A DNA stretch of 64,000 bases, from contig RSEF01000006.1 of assembly GCA_003993805.1 (NCBI GenBank), forward strand, positions 28,765,918 through 28,829,917. The letters are read 5' to 3'. The notes under the pieces were generated by a model that worked only from the letters and a program-made list of their open reading frames with translations, ran no database searches and had not been told where the DNA came from. Origin of the DNA: Himantopus leucocephalus. Its lineage: Eukaryota; Chordata; Aves; Charadriiformes; Recurvirostridae. This document shows positions 11,846 through 23,270 of the stretch, piece by piece; position 1 is the first letter of the stretch, and each line of letters opens with the position of its first letter. The translations under genes were made by a program, and so were the position numbers.

Positions 11846-12050
11846 AGGGCATTGTAGCCATCCTGAAAGCTATCAGGTGGGTGTTACAGACTCTTATATA
11901 TTCTTCGTCTTTTGAACTTGAGGAAAATTTAAGGAACTGCTACGAGGTGATCCCTAAAGCCTTCCGGTCCAGAGAAAGAGGGAAGTGTCATTTAAACAGA
12001 CAGTCGGGGAAAGAAGATGAAGTGCCTATGCTATGTCTCTCAGATGTAAG
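11846..12050 (+). other. candidate internal exon with consensus 5' splice site, unproven
   Basis: An acceptor-like tract, ATCTTCTTGTGCCAG, ends at 11845. After 205 bp comes AAG|GTAAGT (12048-12056), a full match to the vertebrate donor consensus. One plus-strand frame is open across the whole interval and closes at a TAA that lies inside the donor itself, as expected where intron begins. The reading contains a charged segment, SRERGKCHLNRQSGKEDE. I do not recognise a family and there is no in-frame ATG near the start. It could also be an exon of a non-coding transcript, or chance. Confidence 0.2.
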
Positions 12051-12056
12051 GTAAGT

Positions 12057-15000
12057 CCATAAAAATGCCTCAGATTTTCAGGTTTTATGTCTGAACATGA
12101 ATTTTGCTTCTCTGATCCTACTCATCTCTGTCTTGGGAATGTTTTCATGGATTACTTAAAAAAAAGTATTATTTGCAAGCTATCCTGTCTGTTTCATGTT
12201 ACCCTTGCCAGAAGGTGTCTCACTTGCATGGTCATTGCAAGAAACTATGTTCGTTTACTCTCTGTGAGATATCTTTAGGTGCACTGCATATTGGTAGTTT
12301 GGTTTAAGATGATGTATTGCAGCCATTCAGCAACATGAGTAAGAGAATATATTAACCTAAACTGGGTGCTGTGCGTGCAAGGCTTGAATAAGCACAGCAT
12401 ATCTCACAAATGCTAGTTAGCAACAGAAATATTTTTTCAAGGTAGATTACGTCAAAAAGAGAGAAAGCAAACAAGGAAAAGGGGAAAAGAGAAAAAGGGG
12501 ATGAAAGAAAAAACTGATTAGTGAAGGTACTCAAGTACTGCAGTGACTGGCAGAGCTGAAGGAGATGGGAGAAGATGGGAGTTTGTGTATCAGAAATAGA
12601 GCAATGGGGGAATGCGGTCTGGATGGGAGAGGACATGCCCATGGAGGGAGGAGATCTCTGGTTAGAGGAGACCTTGTAACCAGGAGAGGGGGAACAAATG
12701 TCTCAGGTTCCTTCTAACAGCTGTGCTGGTTGTCACATCCCTGCTGGATGTGGTGGTCCCTTACCCAGCTGGATCCCATCCAGGTGAGATGTTCTCCCAG
12801 GGCTGAGCCCTGCCCTGGCAGGAGGCTCTGTAGCTCTGATTACAAATTAATTAACTCAGTTGAGAATGGGAGATAGGAGGGAATGAGGGGGAGAGAGAAA
12901 AGCACAGCTAAGAAGTTGCTTTAATGAATTTGGCTTTCCTCAGTGAAGTTTTAAAGACATGAAAGATGTTTTCCAGGAAGCAGGAAGACTTGCTTAAGGA
13001 ATGGATTATTCAGAGCTTAAAAAGTGCTGATTACAAATTGCTCTGTGTATGCTTTAGGTTGTTAAGTGTAAAGAGCTCTTAATAACTAAGCTAATAAACT
13101 CCTCAGTGTTTCACGTTGATATTTTTATTTATGTCTTCGGAAATATGCTAGTTTGCTGCAAAAATAGCAAGGCATATTTCATCTTGGAACAAATGAAAAA
13201 ACACACTCAAAGATTTCTTCATCATAGCAAGAAGTGAGGATTTTCTTCATTTATTTTATTGTCCTGTGGTATCTTTTGTGTTTCATGTTGTCCACCAGTG
13301 AAGTGGACACAAACTTTACCTGCATGGTCTTTGTGAAGTATCTAGCAGATCTCTGATTGCATCCAAGTGACACATGAAACCTGACAACACTGATGAGGTG
13401 GGGGTGTGTGCTTTTAAGTGTGGATTAATTTAAAATGCTTTAAGATTTAGAACTTTTTTAAAAAACCTGTCTGGTTAACTTGATTCCTTAATTCCAAGTG
13501 AAAGCTCATGCCATCTTCTGTTTCAAAAGCAATTCAAAGACTGAGCTGGAAATAGGATCTTTTCCTGAGAAGACGAGAGTTTAAAGTGAGTTCCCTTTGT
13601 TTGGTGGGCAGAAAGATCTCTTGAAAAAGCTGTTACTCAGCTACTCTTAATGCCTCTCCCCTGAGGCAGGCAGGGCCTATTTTAAGTGCACTTATTGATC
13701 TGTGTTATGAAAACGATTACAATAGCATTCATGAGCCTTAAAAACCATAAGCAAAGATAATATGCATACTTCACTTAATTCAATAAGTTTGCTGGGGGGT
13801 GTAATATACCTCTTGGAGCATAGCTTGAGGAAATCATCTTGGTTTACACTGCTTGAGGAGGCCCTGGTAATGTGTTTAATAATAACAACAATAAAAATAA
13901 AGCTCAGCAAACTACCTGGTTTACACAGTGTTGCAAAACCTCTGCTCTCTGCTGTCATGCACGCCAGCCTCTGCTGGCCCCAGACCTCCTCCGGCCCCAT
14001 GTCTGCAGGAGGAGAGGGAGCGAGTGTCCCCCTGCCCTCCTCCTTTCTGTTGGGATGGCAAAACCTTCAGGCAGGGACCGCCCCTGGCTGGCTCTGCACA
14101 GCACCTGCTAGCAAGTAAGGTCTCATTTCAGCTGGGGCTCTCAAGCACTACAGTAGTACAAATAATTTTATGTAATGATTTCATTTTGTTTCCAGTCCCG
14201 GGCTTTGTCCGGAGACTCACGGTGGAACTATTAGGCATGTCTGGAATTGTTATGAACCTCTTTCCCCAAAAGTGATTTATCTGACTGAGGGTAATACAGT
14301 GTAATTGCACGCCAGCCTCTGACTATTCTTCTAAGACAGCTCAGCTCCTGTCTTTTTGAAAACCATCTCAAGATGAATAAGAACTGGACTGCTCTGAAAA
14401 CAGCCGCTGCCCCTTCAGGCTGGGGAAATTGGAGAAAGCAAAGGCATGTCGCCTGGATGCATACGTGGTATCCCCACCTCTAGTACTGACCTCCAGGGAC
14501 CTCCCCAGCTGCTCAGGACATTTGCCACATTTTCAGACTCTGACAGGATGTCATGTCAGAAATGAAAGACCCAGGGGATTGAAAGTCTCCAAGACACCGA
14601 GAGCAGTGGCAGAATTGAATGTATGTATGTTAACTTCAGCCTGTTCTGTTTTCCCCAGCTTTAAAATGAAGTTTCTCCTCCTCTTTGGAAAGAATTTTGA
14701 GCCAGATGTGTGGGCAATCATTTGGGTTTGGGTACAAATGTGCTGCACTGACAGAACTGTACTGGGAAAGCATGGCCAGGTCTTACAGAGCCAACGGGGC
14801 TGATGAACAGCCGAGTGGCTGCAGCGCCTTTCCAAGACCCTTGACTACTGTGGCAGCTGGCTGGTTTCCCTGAATTGCCTTTCTGAGTGAGGAAGATAAT
14901 CTCATTAGAGCAACCCCTGCAATGCTGATGGGGTCTAAGCAATGGATCGAGCTGGCCAAAGAGGCTGCTAGGAGCATCTCTAGCACGAAACAAGGGGGAG

Positions 15001-17605
15001 GAATGTGATGCAGTAACTGCACAGGGAATAACATTATTCTGAACTACTCTGTGAATGAAACAATAGAGGGGACCAGCTTTGCCTTGCTGAAGGAAACACG
15101 TGGGCCTGCAGGAATCACTTGAAAGGGATGGACTTTGAAAAGTATTTTGCAGCTGAGCTGAGAAACAAAGCCAGCGTTGGGCTGACCATCTTCTTTAAGG
15201 TCCTGTCTGACTGTGTTAAAATGTCTTTCGTACCTCAGTTCTGAAAGCCTTCCTGTGCAAACACAAAACCTCTTTGTCACTGCCCTAACTTGAACCACCA
15301 CGCACGGCCTATCTTCTGCCATTCAAGCAGTCTGCCCGCAGGAGAGGATGGAGCCATCCCTGCTGGAACTTAGTCCAACTGCTCTTCTACCCTGGAGCTA
15401 TGACCACTGCTGCGCCGCTCGGTGGCCAAAGCCCATGCTGGGAACTGCCACTGAACGTCACATAGCTGACTGATGGGGCAAAGTGGTGGATTTTGGGATG
15501 CGCAGCTTTGTGTCCTGTCTCCTGGGCTTGTTCCCTGGCTGAACCTCAGAAGCATAAAGCAGAAACGTGTTGTCTTCTTTGAGGCCTTGTAGGTTCCATA
15601 TCCCAACTGCTGATAGCAAAAATGAGGTAATTTTAGGCCCTGCGCATGAGTAATTGCAAATTCTTATTCTCTGCATATATACTGTGAACACTAAACAGCT
15701 GTTCAGGAGTACCTGGCTCCAGCCAGAAATGATGAAGACAAGCATGACAGTGATTAGACATGCATTTGTGGACAGAAGTCCAGTCACTAGATGAGCTCCC
15801 TCTGTAACTAGTGGTCTTGAAGTCCTGCAGCTTCAGTGAATTTTAAACCGGGCCTTCTCAGGGCATCCTCAAAATATTAGCCTCTGTCGAGAAAGATCCT
15901 CATTTGCTGCAGTACCCAGTGCTTGGCATGTAACAGCCTCAGCAACCCAGAAGTCTCCCTGCTTGATGTGCAGCAGAAGTACCTTTCTGCATTATGTGCC
16001 CTTCAACATGGCCTGACCGATGCCGTCAAGACCCATGTGTTTGTCCTGCCAGAACACTTGATACATGAGATAGAAATTAACATTTGGGCAGGGCTCAAAA
16101 GTGCGTGAAAAATACTAAGTTTTGCTTTTTTAGTAATTTTTTACTCGAATTCTTGTACCCTCTTCCTTGCATACAGGACTGCGAAGGGACTACTGGGCTT
16201 TTGCCCAGTGCTCAGCAAGCGGAAGCCTGGCAGATGTGCTCTGCGCCGGCTGCTCTCTCCACCGTCACTGAGTGATGGAGGCTGGGTGGTGCAAGGGCGT
16301 GTGGATAAGAGCAAGAAAGACACTATGAAGAATGTCTACAAAAGGACATTCATATTGGTAAACACAGAGAGCATCCTTTCTGCCTTTGCTGCAGCCCTAC
16401 ACCAAATGAATTTCATGCCCTGCAAAATACCCTGGTAGTTTTTGGGTTTTGCTTCATACAAGCACCTGACAGCGAGTTGGTCCAACAGTTGTGCTGGAGT
16501 ACCACACTATCTCTCTTTCACCTCCTTCTCCTCATCCTGCCTGTAATTTTGGTTTTGTTTTTCTTTGTTTTTTCTTTTTTTTTCCCCCCTTCTTGGCATG
16601 GGGGATTTATCATATTTGGGATATAGATTCCTGTGACCACGAAAAGCAGAAGGCGACTTTAAAAATGTGATTGGAAGCTCCAAACTCAGAATGTTAAGCT
16701 TGGTCAAGGAAGCACGTCTGGGCAATTAGTGAGGGCCAGTGGTCTGCTGTTTTGAAATTGAGAGCTGTCTTAGTGGAACAGACTCTGCTTTAAAGCAGGT
16801 AAAATGTACCACCTCAGAAGCACTTCACACTGACAGGCATGAGCTATGTGCAGATTGGTAAAATCTGTCCATGTTTTCCCTGGTGTTTTTCTTGAGTGCA
16901 AGCATTTGTTCTGCTTTTGCTTTAATTAGTCCCTCATAGTGCCACTCTGACAGACTAAATTAGGTGTCAGTAATAATATACTTTGTAAATGCAATCATTT
17001 TGTCTGTACAGAAATTCTCCATGCTCAGGCTGTGATTGTTTTCCATATCTATTCACTGCCCGTAATTATATAATAATCTTCTACAAATAAACATGAAATT
17101 GTGGCTAGATCTTAAACTGCGTCATTTCTCAGTCGTTACTCATGGGGTGTGACTGGCCGGCTAGTCCACAGGACAGTAAGTCTGCTCCTCAGTCAAGTGA
17201 GCGAAATGTTTAATATGGGGATAAGGAATAGCAATTAGCAATACAGTCTGTTTAGAGCTGTTCTATTTATTTAGCAAAGCTGATCAGAAAGTGCAGGCAC
17301 TGAGATTTTTTCCACATTTTCCTACCTGCTGGGTTTCTTAAGCTTTGACCTTCATTCAACACAATACCTGAATCCTCTGTACTGTTCATGTATCCCGGTT
17401 AGGGGGCAAATTCAGTTCAAGCCAATTCCTTTCATCTGTTTGTGTGAGCTTCAGGTGAGATACTTGGCATGTTTCAGATTAGAGCCATCATGTGAATCAA
17501 ACGTTTAGGGCTTGAGCTTGAGCATGAGTTCAAGTTGCAAGCTAACACAACAGGTGTCAACTGAGATTTGAAGATCAAAATAGACTTTTAAGATCTTTAT
17601 AACAT
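12057..17605. other. non-coding DNA, nothing firm recognised
   Basis: Long AT-rich stretches alternate with a GC-richer patch at 13970-14110. Features seen are low-complexity purine runs (12470-12510), three G-tracts at 12866-12890 (one short of a G-quadruplex rule), and a pyrimidine run near 16555-16590. Frames of up to about 124 codons lack recognisable domains. The segment about 17010-17130 has short homeobox-type AATTA/TAAT motifs and AT-rich, non-repetitive text of the kind often seen in conserved non-coding DNA, but conservation cannot be judged here. Confidence 0.5.
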
Positions 17606-17643
17606 CGACCACAGGTGTGGTCGTAATCTTCTGATTACACCTG
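17606..17643. promoter_or_regulatory. overlapping palindromes with paired RUNX-type and TAATC motifs
   Basis: Three inverted repeats are packed into 38 bp. CGACCACA/TGTGGTCG (17606-17613 and 17616-17623) has a 2-bp centre. GTAATC/GATTAC (17623-17628 and 17633-17638) has a 4-base loop. CAGGTGT/ACACCTG (17612-17618 and 17637-17643) encloses the second. The first contains the RUNX core TGTGGT in both orientations around a CAGGTG E-box. The second holds TAATC/GATTA, the core of bicoid-class (OTX/PITX/GSC) homeodomain sites. Regulatory function is inference. Confidence 0.3.
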
Positions 17644-19160
17644 CTTGGAGTCCAGCAGATCATGTCCTCATCAAAGCAGAGCTTCTAGATCTGCTCCTGT
17701 CTTAACTAGAAGACACCAAGAGACAGAGCGCCCACCAATTCCCTTTGCTGATTGTTCTTATCCCATGTCACCCTTACTATTAAATAATTGTGTATATTTT
17801 ACTGATGAGACAATGGTGAATGAGTAGAAAACAGAACAGTATTTGATCCATATTTGTAGCACGTAAAAAGCAACCCGCCTCCATTTTACTGAGGAAAAGA
17901 TGTTTCCTACTTCAGCAGATGTTTTGTAGGTAGATGAGGAGTATACCGCTGTTCCTAACCAAAGTCCTCTTTCTGGACAGATTTCCTTGTAGCTGTCAAT
18001 GCAAAAGCTGGAAGTGATCACCACATCCTGAGACTTCTCTGTGCATTTTCACAGAGAGATGCAATATATGGAGGAGAGGACCGTGTGCTTTTCATCAACA
18101 AGTTTCATGGGAAAGCATTCTCTCTTTCTCTTCATACTTGATATACTTTGAATTTAGGAATTCATAAACAGAATTTAAAAAATTATGGGTAAATAGCAAG
18201 TCAAAGCACTAGTTTTTATCTCCTTTATTTTTCTTTTTAATCCTTGTAAAAAAAAAACAACTATGTCTTTTTCTGCGTTCACGGGTTTTTGAGGTTGGTT
18301 TTTTTTTTTTTGCTTTACAACCAAATTCAATACTGCAGGGAAATAAGATAGGAGTCACATTTTTTTTCCCCTCATATTTTGTAATGTCTTTTTCTAAAAT
18401 TTGCTGCTTATGAGACTGTTTGAAAATATTCCATATAAATGGAACTCTGTAGAAATAATGGAGTTGAATTTGTCTAGTGGGCTGCTGCCTGAAGAGAGAG
18501 AAAGACTTATTGTGGCTTCTCAGTGGTGGCTGCATTCTCAATAATGACACCTGAAGAACAATTTTCTTACCTTGCACTTATACAAACCTTAACAATAGAA
18601 AAACGCGAAACTTAAGAAAACTTCCCAAACAAGACTTCTAACCATTCTTCAAGCCTCCCAAGCATCAAATAGCTTTGCAAATCAGTTGCATTATTATTTG
18701 AATGAGAGGACTTTAGAAAGCCATCAGATATAGGGGGATCTATGGTTTGTGGCAGATCCTATTGGAAATGAGCATCCCTTATCCCTGTGTGACTTCCTAT
18801 GCTATTCGAAGGGTGTAGTTTGAGAGGTGTTTGGGACTCAGCATTTGTGATGCAATCTGTAACAAAACTCAGCATGGGAACTGCATGAAGGTATTTAAGT
18901 AGTTTGAGTGAGAGTCAGAAACTGGTTTAAAAAGCATTTCCTGAAGGTACAATCACTTCTGGCACCAGAGTAGAAACACTTATGCATATTTCTGCACCCT
19001 GGGGCAGTTTTCAAGAATGTAGCTAATGCTAAATCTGAACTCAAAGGGCTTTAATTTTTCTGTTTGATGGGGAGCACTCATTATGCAAATAAGATAGCCT
19101 TTGGGCAGCTGTCTGTTTTCCAAAGTTTTTTTCTTTTTTGGAAAGATGCTAGTTTAAAAT
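17644..19160. other. non-coding AT-rich DNA
   Basis: T runs at 18299-18311 and near 18361-18368. The 122-codon minus-strand frame at 18209-18577 is built largely from T-rich tracts (lysine runs) and is rejected as a gene. No gene recognised. Confidence 0.5.
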
Positions 19161-19379
19161 GGAAATTTCCACACTGAAGCTACCTATTTAGTCACAGCTT
19201 TTAAGTGTGCCTGGAAAACGTGAAGTGGAACACAATCAGATACAAGCATGATTGGTAAAGCCCCATCCTGGCATAAAAGGAGCCTTGTTTCAGTTTCGCG
19301 CTGTCAGTGTTGCAACTCCTCCTAGACAGGGAAATTGCTGCAACCTCCACTTGTCCTTGACCTCATGGCACAGGTAAAA
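19161..19379 (+). promoter_or_regulatory. promoter-like array: kappaB site, inverted CCAAT, TATA, initiator, ATG with donor
   Basis: In order: GGAAATTTCC (19161-19170), a perfect match to the NF-kappaB consensus; ATTGG (19251-19255), an inverted CCAAT box; CATAAAAGG (19272-19280), a TATA-like element; and GTCAGT (19303-19308), matching the BBCABW initiator with its A at 19306, 32 bp after the first T of the TATA. The first ATG follows at 19365, and after MAQ comes CAG|GTAAAA (donor GT at 19374). The spacing is that of a TATA-driven first exon. No second exon is recognised. A further ATG at 19379 opens an 87-codon frame with a hydrophobic start (MFLFISITGLWW), which would be the alternative if the donor is not used. 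Confidence 0.25.
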
Positions 19380-20728
19380 TGTTCCTGTTTATCTCCATAA
19401 CTGGACTCTGGTGGCCAGCTAAATCCCATCATTCTTCCTCTACACGAGGTTTTTGGGGCAGGGACAGTTCGGGTGAGGGTTTCCTCAGTATTATAAGAGT
19501 AGCTAACCTCTTTACTCTGCTTTTTGCTCCGCTCCTGGCATTTGATGTTGTAGAAGGGACCTTAATCCAGACTTCCTGGCCAGCGTTTCCCATGTGGCAG
19601 TCCCATGAGAAGCAGTGGGAGATGTGGCCATATGAGAGGTAGGTGGACATTTTGGCCTATGCTGTCCTCCAGTTTTCCCATCTGGTGGATTCTGTGGCTT
19701 TCCTGAAAGTGGGCATGTATCCAAGCAGGCTTTGTCTGTGTGATTACATTAGGTAAGAGCACAGTGTTTGGTAAGCAAGGGCCTTTTTCATCACTAGCAA
19801 TGTCAAAGAGTTAGTCAGAAGAGAGTCTGAGGACAGGTCCTGCACTTGTATAACTCACATGCCATGACCAAAGCCAATGGAGTGAGCGTATTTTATATCT
19901 GCAGATATGTTTTTCTTCTGCTGATACTTTCCTTCTATCAGCACCACAGTCTAAAACTCTTATGGAGGATTCATGAATTTTGACCTCCATCACCACCTCA
20001 AAGTCTAGGGGACTTTAAGAACCAGGCTTTAACCTCTGGGGAAAAGGCAGACCATAAGGAACATGAAAAACAGAAAACCAAGAAAAATCTTTTAGTAACT
20101 TATTTTAACTTATTCCCGATTGACTGCTCTGTCTCAGAACCTGGAGGCAAGAACCTTGACATTCGTCTCTAGGAGCTCAGTGAAAGTCTGGAGAAACCCC
20201 TCCCTGGGAGCACTAGAGGAAGAGCACCAGCCTCCCTTTTGCGGTTCTTTTTGGTTAGATGAAATTGTAAATTATCTGACTTGGTACCTGTGACACACTC
20301 AGATATTTCCTCCCCAGTCTGAGTTTCTTTACCAATAGCCCTCATTATTCGTGCTGCGCTGGCGGTAAAACATCTGCTTCCCGACATCCAAAAGGGATTT
20401 GTTGTGCAGTGTTAAGGAGAGCTTTCCTTGCTGAGTTTGGCTTGCTTAATTAAGTAACAGTTTGCCAAATGTTTTGGATCCATCTGGAGGGAAGATTCTC
20501 CTGAAATGGAGCTTATTATCCTAACAATGCAAACCGACCTGGGTGAGCAAGGGCCAGGGGAACCAAACCTCGTCTATAAGGAAGATGCATGACAGAAGAT
20601 GGGCAGCTTGCTGAGGGGAAAGCAGGTGGCTCTTGTAGGTTGAGTGGGAGCTCTGCTCTCCCAGGGAGGGGAGCAACAGCAGCATAAGTGCTGAGACTGA
20701 CAGGAAAAGTTAGTGGAAGTGCTTTCCT
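19380..20728. other. non-coding or downstream part of a possible transcript
   Basis: The plus frame at 19379-19642 is open but not recognisable. Donor-like sites AGAG|GTAGGT (GT at 19640) and TTAG|GTAAGA (GT at 19753) occur, with weak acceptors before them. The rest is AT-rich with nothing recognised. Confidence 0.35.
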
Positions 20729-20920
20729 ATGTTGCTGGGCACAGCTGGAGCACAGCGCTTTGCCGTGCTTGAAGCCGTAGTGTTGCTGAGCTTGCAGCTG
20801 GAGAGCTGCAGAGCCAGGCAGGGAAAGTTGTACACAGTGAACTTCGCTTTTCGTCCATCCCTGAAAATTGATCGGGTATCCAGGCTTTCAGAAGCTTGGG
20901 ATGAAGTTAAACAACGCTGA
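20729..20920 (+). other. 63-codon ATG open frame with coding-like codon usage, unproven
   Basis: A frame from ATG 20729 to TGA 20918-20920. Codons favour G/C in third position (GTG, CTG, CAG, GAG), and the interval keeps seven CpGs in a CpG-poor region. A hydrophobic stretch, FAVLEAVVLLSLQL (about residues 11-24), is followed by a basic segment and a charged end, SEAWDEVKQR. There is no match to a family I know. The ATG context lacks a purine at -3. A 71-codon minus-strand ATG frame (20710-20925) covers the same DNA, which argues that both may be chance. It could be a small peptide gene, a decayed exon or noise. Confidence 0.15.
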
Positions 20921-20948
20921 GACATTTTTAGATGAAGAGCACACAGTT

Positions 20949-21006
20949 GACTGGTTGGTATTCTCTCTTACTGTCTTTTCAGAAATGAGTTGACAGGGTG
21001 CTACAA
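20949..21006 (+). repeat. unidentified repeat, copy A
   Basis: About 58 bp, from GACTGGTTGG to GGTGCTACAA, that recur at 22279-22340. Over the best 51 bp (from 20953) I count four mismatches between copies, about 92% identity. Flanks diverge at both ends. On the minus strand both copies are open in one frame around QLISEK and ENTN, but the frame is short. The family is not recognised. Confidence 0.6.
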
Positions 21007-22278
21007 TTAGTATCTGAGCAGCCTGGCATATGGATGTGGCTCGGTCTCCCTCCTTCCCAAGCACTCTGCTTGTCACATGCTGCTTGTGGTTGTGTCTAGG
21101 GGTGGTTGAAGCTATTAACTCCCACTTGCCTCTCTTTAATCGCTGTGCAGAGGAACACCAGGGCAGGGCCCTCAGAATTGTGCCAGGCGGCTCCCAGGGT
21201 AATGGTCCGTAGCATTCGCTTCAACGTTACGGCTGCTTTCGGCTTGGGGTGAGCACTACGCTGCTGTGCCACTTTCTGCTTAAAGATTCCTGCTCCCTCC
21301 TTTTTGTTTAATGCCAGGAACAACCCAAATACAGTGGTCAGACTGGCTTTCTGTGTTGTCAAGCATATTTTGGAAGGAAGAAGGGCTATTACCTTATCAG
21401 CAAATCATTTGCACAGGCATTTTATTCATCTGCTGCAGAGGATAAAGTGAGGTGAGAAGGGAAGGCTGCTGAGGCAGTTGTGGCTGGGTGAACCAAAGCT
21501 GACCGCTTCATACAGTGGATGTTTTCTTCTCTCTGGCATCTGGATCGTGTTTGGTTCAGTTGTGGGACCCTTTAAAACCCAGCATTTTATTTTCCTAACA
21601 CTTGGAAAAAATAGACCCTGAAGGAGGGACAACAAGCAAACTAAATCAAAACATATTTTCCCAAAATACACATAAACTTCCCCTTCCAGTAAGAAAATAC
21701 CCTAAGGACATTGGATCTCAGCATTAAATCCAAGCCTTTGGAAACAGCCTGCATAACACAAACAAGGCAAGAAGTAAACCCTGCTGTCCTGCCAAGGTCA
21801 GCCATGTGCTTCTGATGCCTTCATTCTTGGAGGGAATGCTGGGGTTACCAGGAGGATCCATGTTCCCGTGACATTTCAGAAACACGCCAGAAGGAGGAGA
21901 GCAGGGACTCTTGCTCTTGGTCTTGCTTGGGTGGATGGAGTGCCACCCAACCTGCTGTCTACAGCTGAACAGGTGCAAATCCTACACAGGCTGGGTCTTC
22001 TCTGTTTTTGTCTAAACAAGGGTGGAGTGTGCTTTCTGAGCTGAGTTGCAATATTATACCAGCTCAAATAAAAACAAAGCTGTGTTTTCCGTATTTCAAA
22101 GCTCACTCCACGCCTCCTTCAATCTCCCTGCTAATTTTATTCTAAGGGAATACCAGTGACTTTAGGGAATTTCCTCCTGTCATCACAGAATCAGACGCTA
22201 ATGATGCCAATTTACACATGAAAGGGGCAATTAGTGACCTAAGGTGCCGTATAAAGAATGGTTACAGCTATGCTTTAG
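21007..22278. other. non-coding DNA between two repeat copies
   Basis: No exon, LTR or other mobile element recognised between the two copies. The short frames on both strands lack domain features. Confidence 0.45.
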
Positions 22279-22340
22279 GACTGGGTTGGTATTCTCTCCT
22301 ACTTCCTTTTCAGAAATGAGTTGACATGGTGCTAACATTG
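22279..22340 (+). repeat. unidentified repeat, copy B
   Basis: Direct-orientation partner of the copy at 20949-21006, 1.33 kb downstream. Identity is high across the sequence following GGTTGGTATTCTCTC and through AGAAATGAGTTGACA, then is lost after GGTGCTA. The pair may be two insertions of one short interspersed family or a local duplication that has since been trimmed. Confidence 0.6.
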
Positions 22341-22709
22341 GTGACCAGGCATCACACAAACGTGCCCTGAGTTTCACTGTGCATCCATAGCCTGCCCAGG
22401 GAAGCTCCCTTCTGTCTGAATGCAAAAAGCCATGAAAGAGCATTCATAGACATAAAAACTCCATTTGAAGAGGCAGAAGAGATGTTCAAGAACTGTTTTT
22501 ATGATTTTCATTTTGAACAGAGCCAGGTGCTTGATTAAAGTCCCAGCAGCTGGCGTTTCAAAAGCCACTGAAGGGTCCTGACCTATCCACACAGTACAGT
22601 GAAAGAGAGAAGAAGAAAGGATGCCAGACAGTGATTTCCTTTTTCCTTTATGCCAAGAAAACACCCTGGTGTGATGGCTTCTACAAGGTTATTGGAAAAG
22701 GTCCTCTGA

Positions 22710-23270
22710 AGAGGTGAGGTGGCTGGCAGTACCATAGGAGGAGACACTGACCTTGTGTTGCTTTCCTGGGACTATACAGAACCTGGGAACAATTGCACAG
22801 AAATACTCAGTGGCATTTGACATGAGCTTTCATCACTCCTCAGAGAGTCACAGATGTAGCTGGGGCACCTGGGGTCAAATTTCTCTCTGGTGGATGAAAT
22901 AAGCCTATGTCAGCCAGCTAGGAATTGCACAGATTCTGTTTTCCAGGTAGCAAGGCTCATGGTACCAAGACTTTATGGAGTGTTTCATGCAGGATAACAA
23001 CACACAGGTCTTTTATCACCCCCTGTGCAACAACGCCAGCACTGTGGGCAAGAACTATGGGCAGTTATCTCAGCTGAAAATCAGAGCCATGCTGCAAAGT
23101 GGGATGAAGATAGGAAAGCTCACTTCACAGAGGACAGGAATGAAACTCCATAACTTGACTGTCAAAGGGAATCAAACTCTTGCTCCAGTGCAGTATGATA
23201 CAGACCTGTGCTACATGACATAGTTGGGCAATCTCAGTGCGCTGCCAGCCACAGACATCTGGTAGGTATT
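22710..23270 (+). pseudogene. possible decayed coding segment rich in N-glycosylation sequons
   Basis: Protein-like readings switch between plus-strand frames, interrupted by stops at 22818, 22857, 22906, 22995 and 23221. Segments contain N-X-S/T sequons: NCT (about 22791), NCT (22923), NNT and NAS (22990-23040), NLT and NQT (23152-23180), and NLS after the 23221 stop, with several cysteines and a tryptophan-rich patch (CSWGTWGQISLWW, about 22855-22893). The longest intact piece is an ATG frame of 82 codons at 22975-23223. Such sequon density suggests an extracellular or envelope-like glycoprotein remnant. No family match, LTR, gag or pol is recognised nearby, so this is tentative and may be chance. 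Confidence 0.2.

Noticed and set aside
17872..17900. CTCCATTTTACTGAGGAAA, similar to the MIR/L2 3' motif
   Set aside because: Only about 19 bases resemble the motif and the flanks do not continue the match.
19550..19570. GTAGAAGGGACCTTAA, resembling the CR1 3' block
   Set aside because: No terminal repeats or ORF2 tail on either side; probably coincidental.
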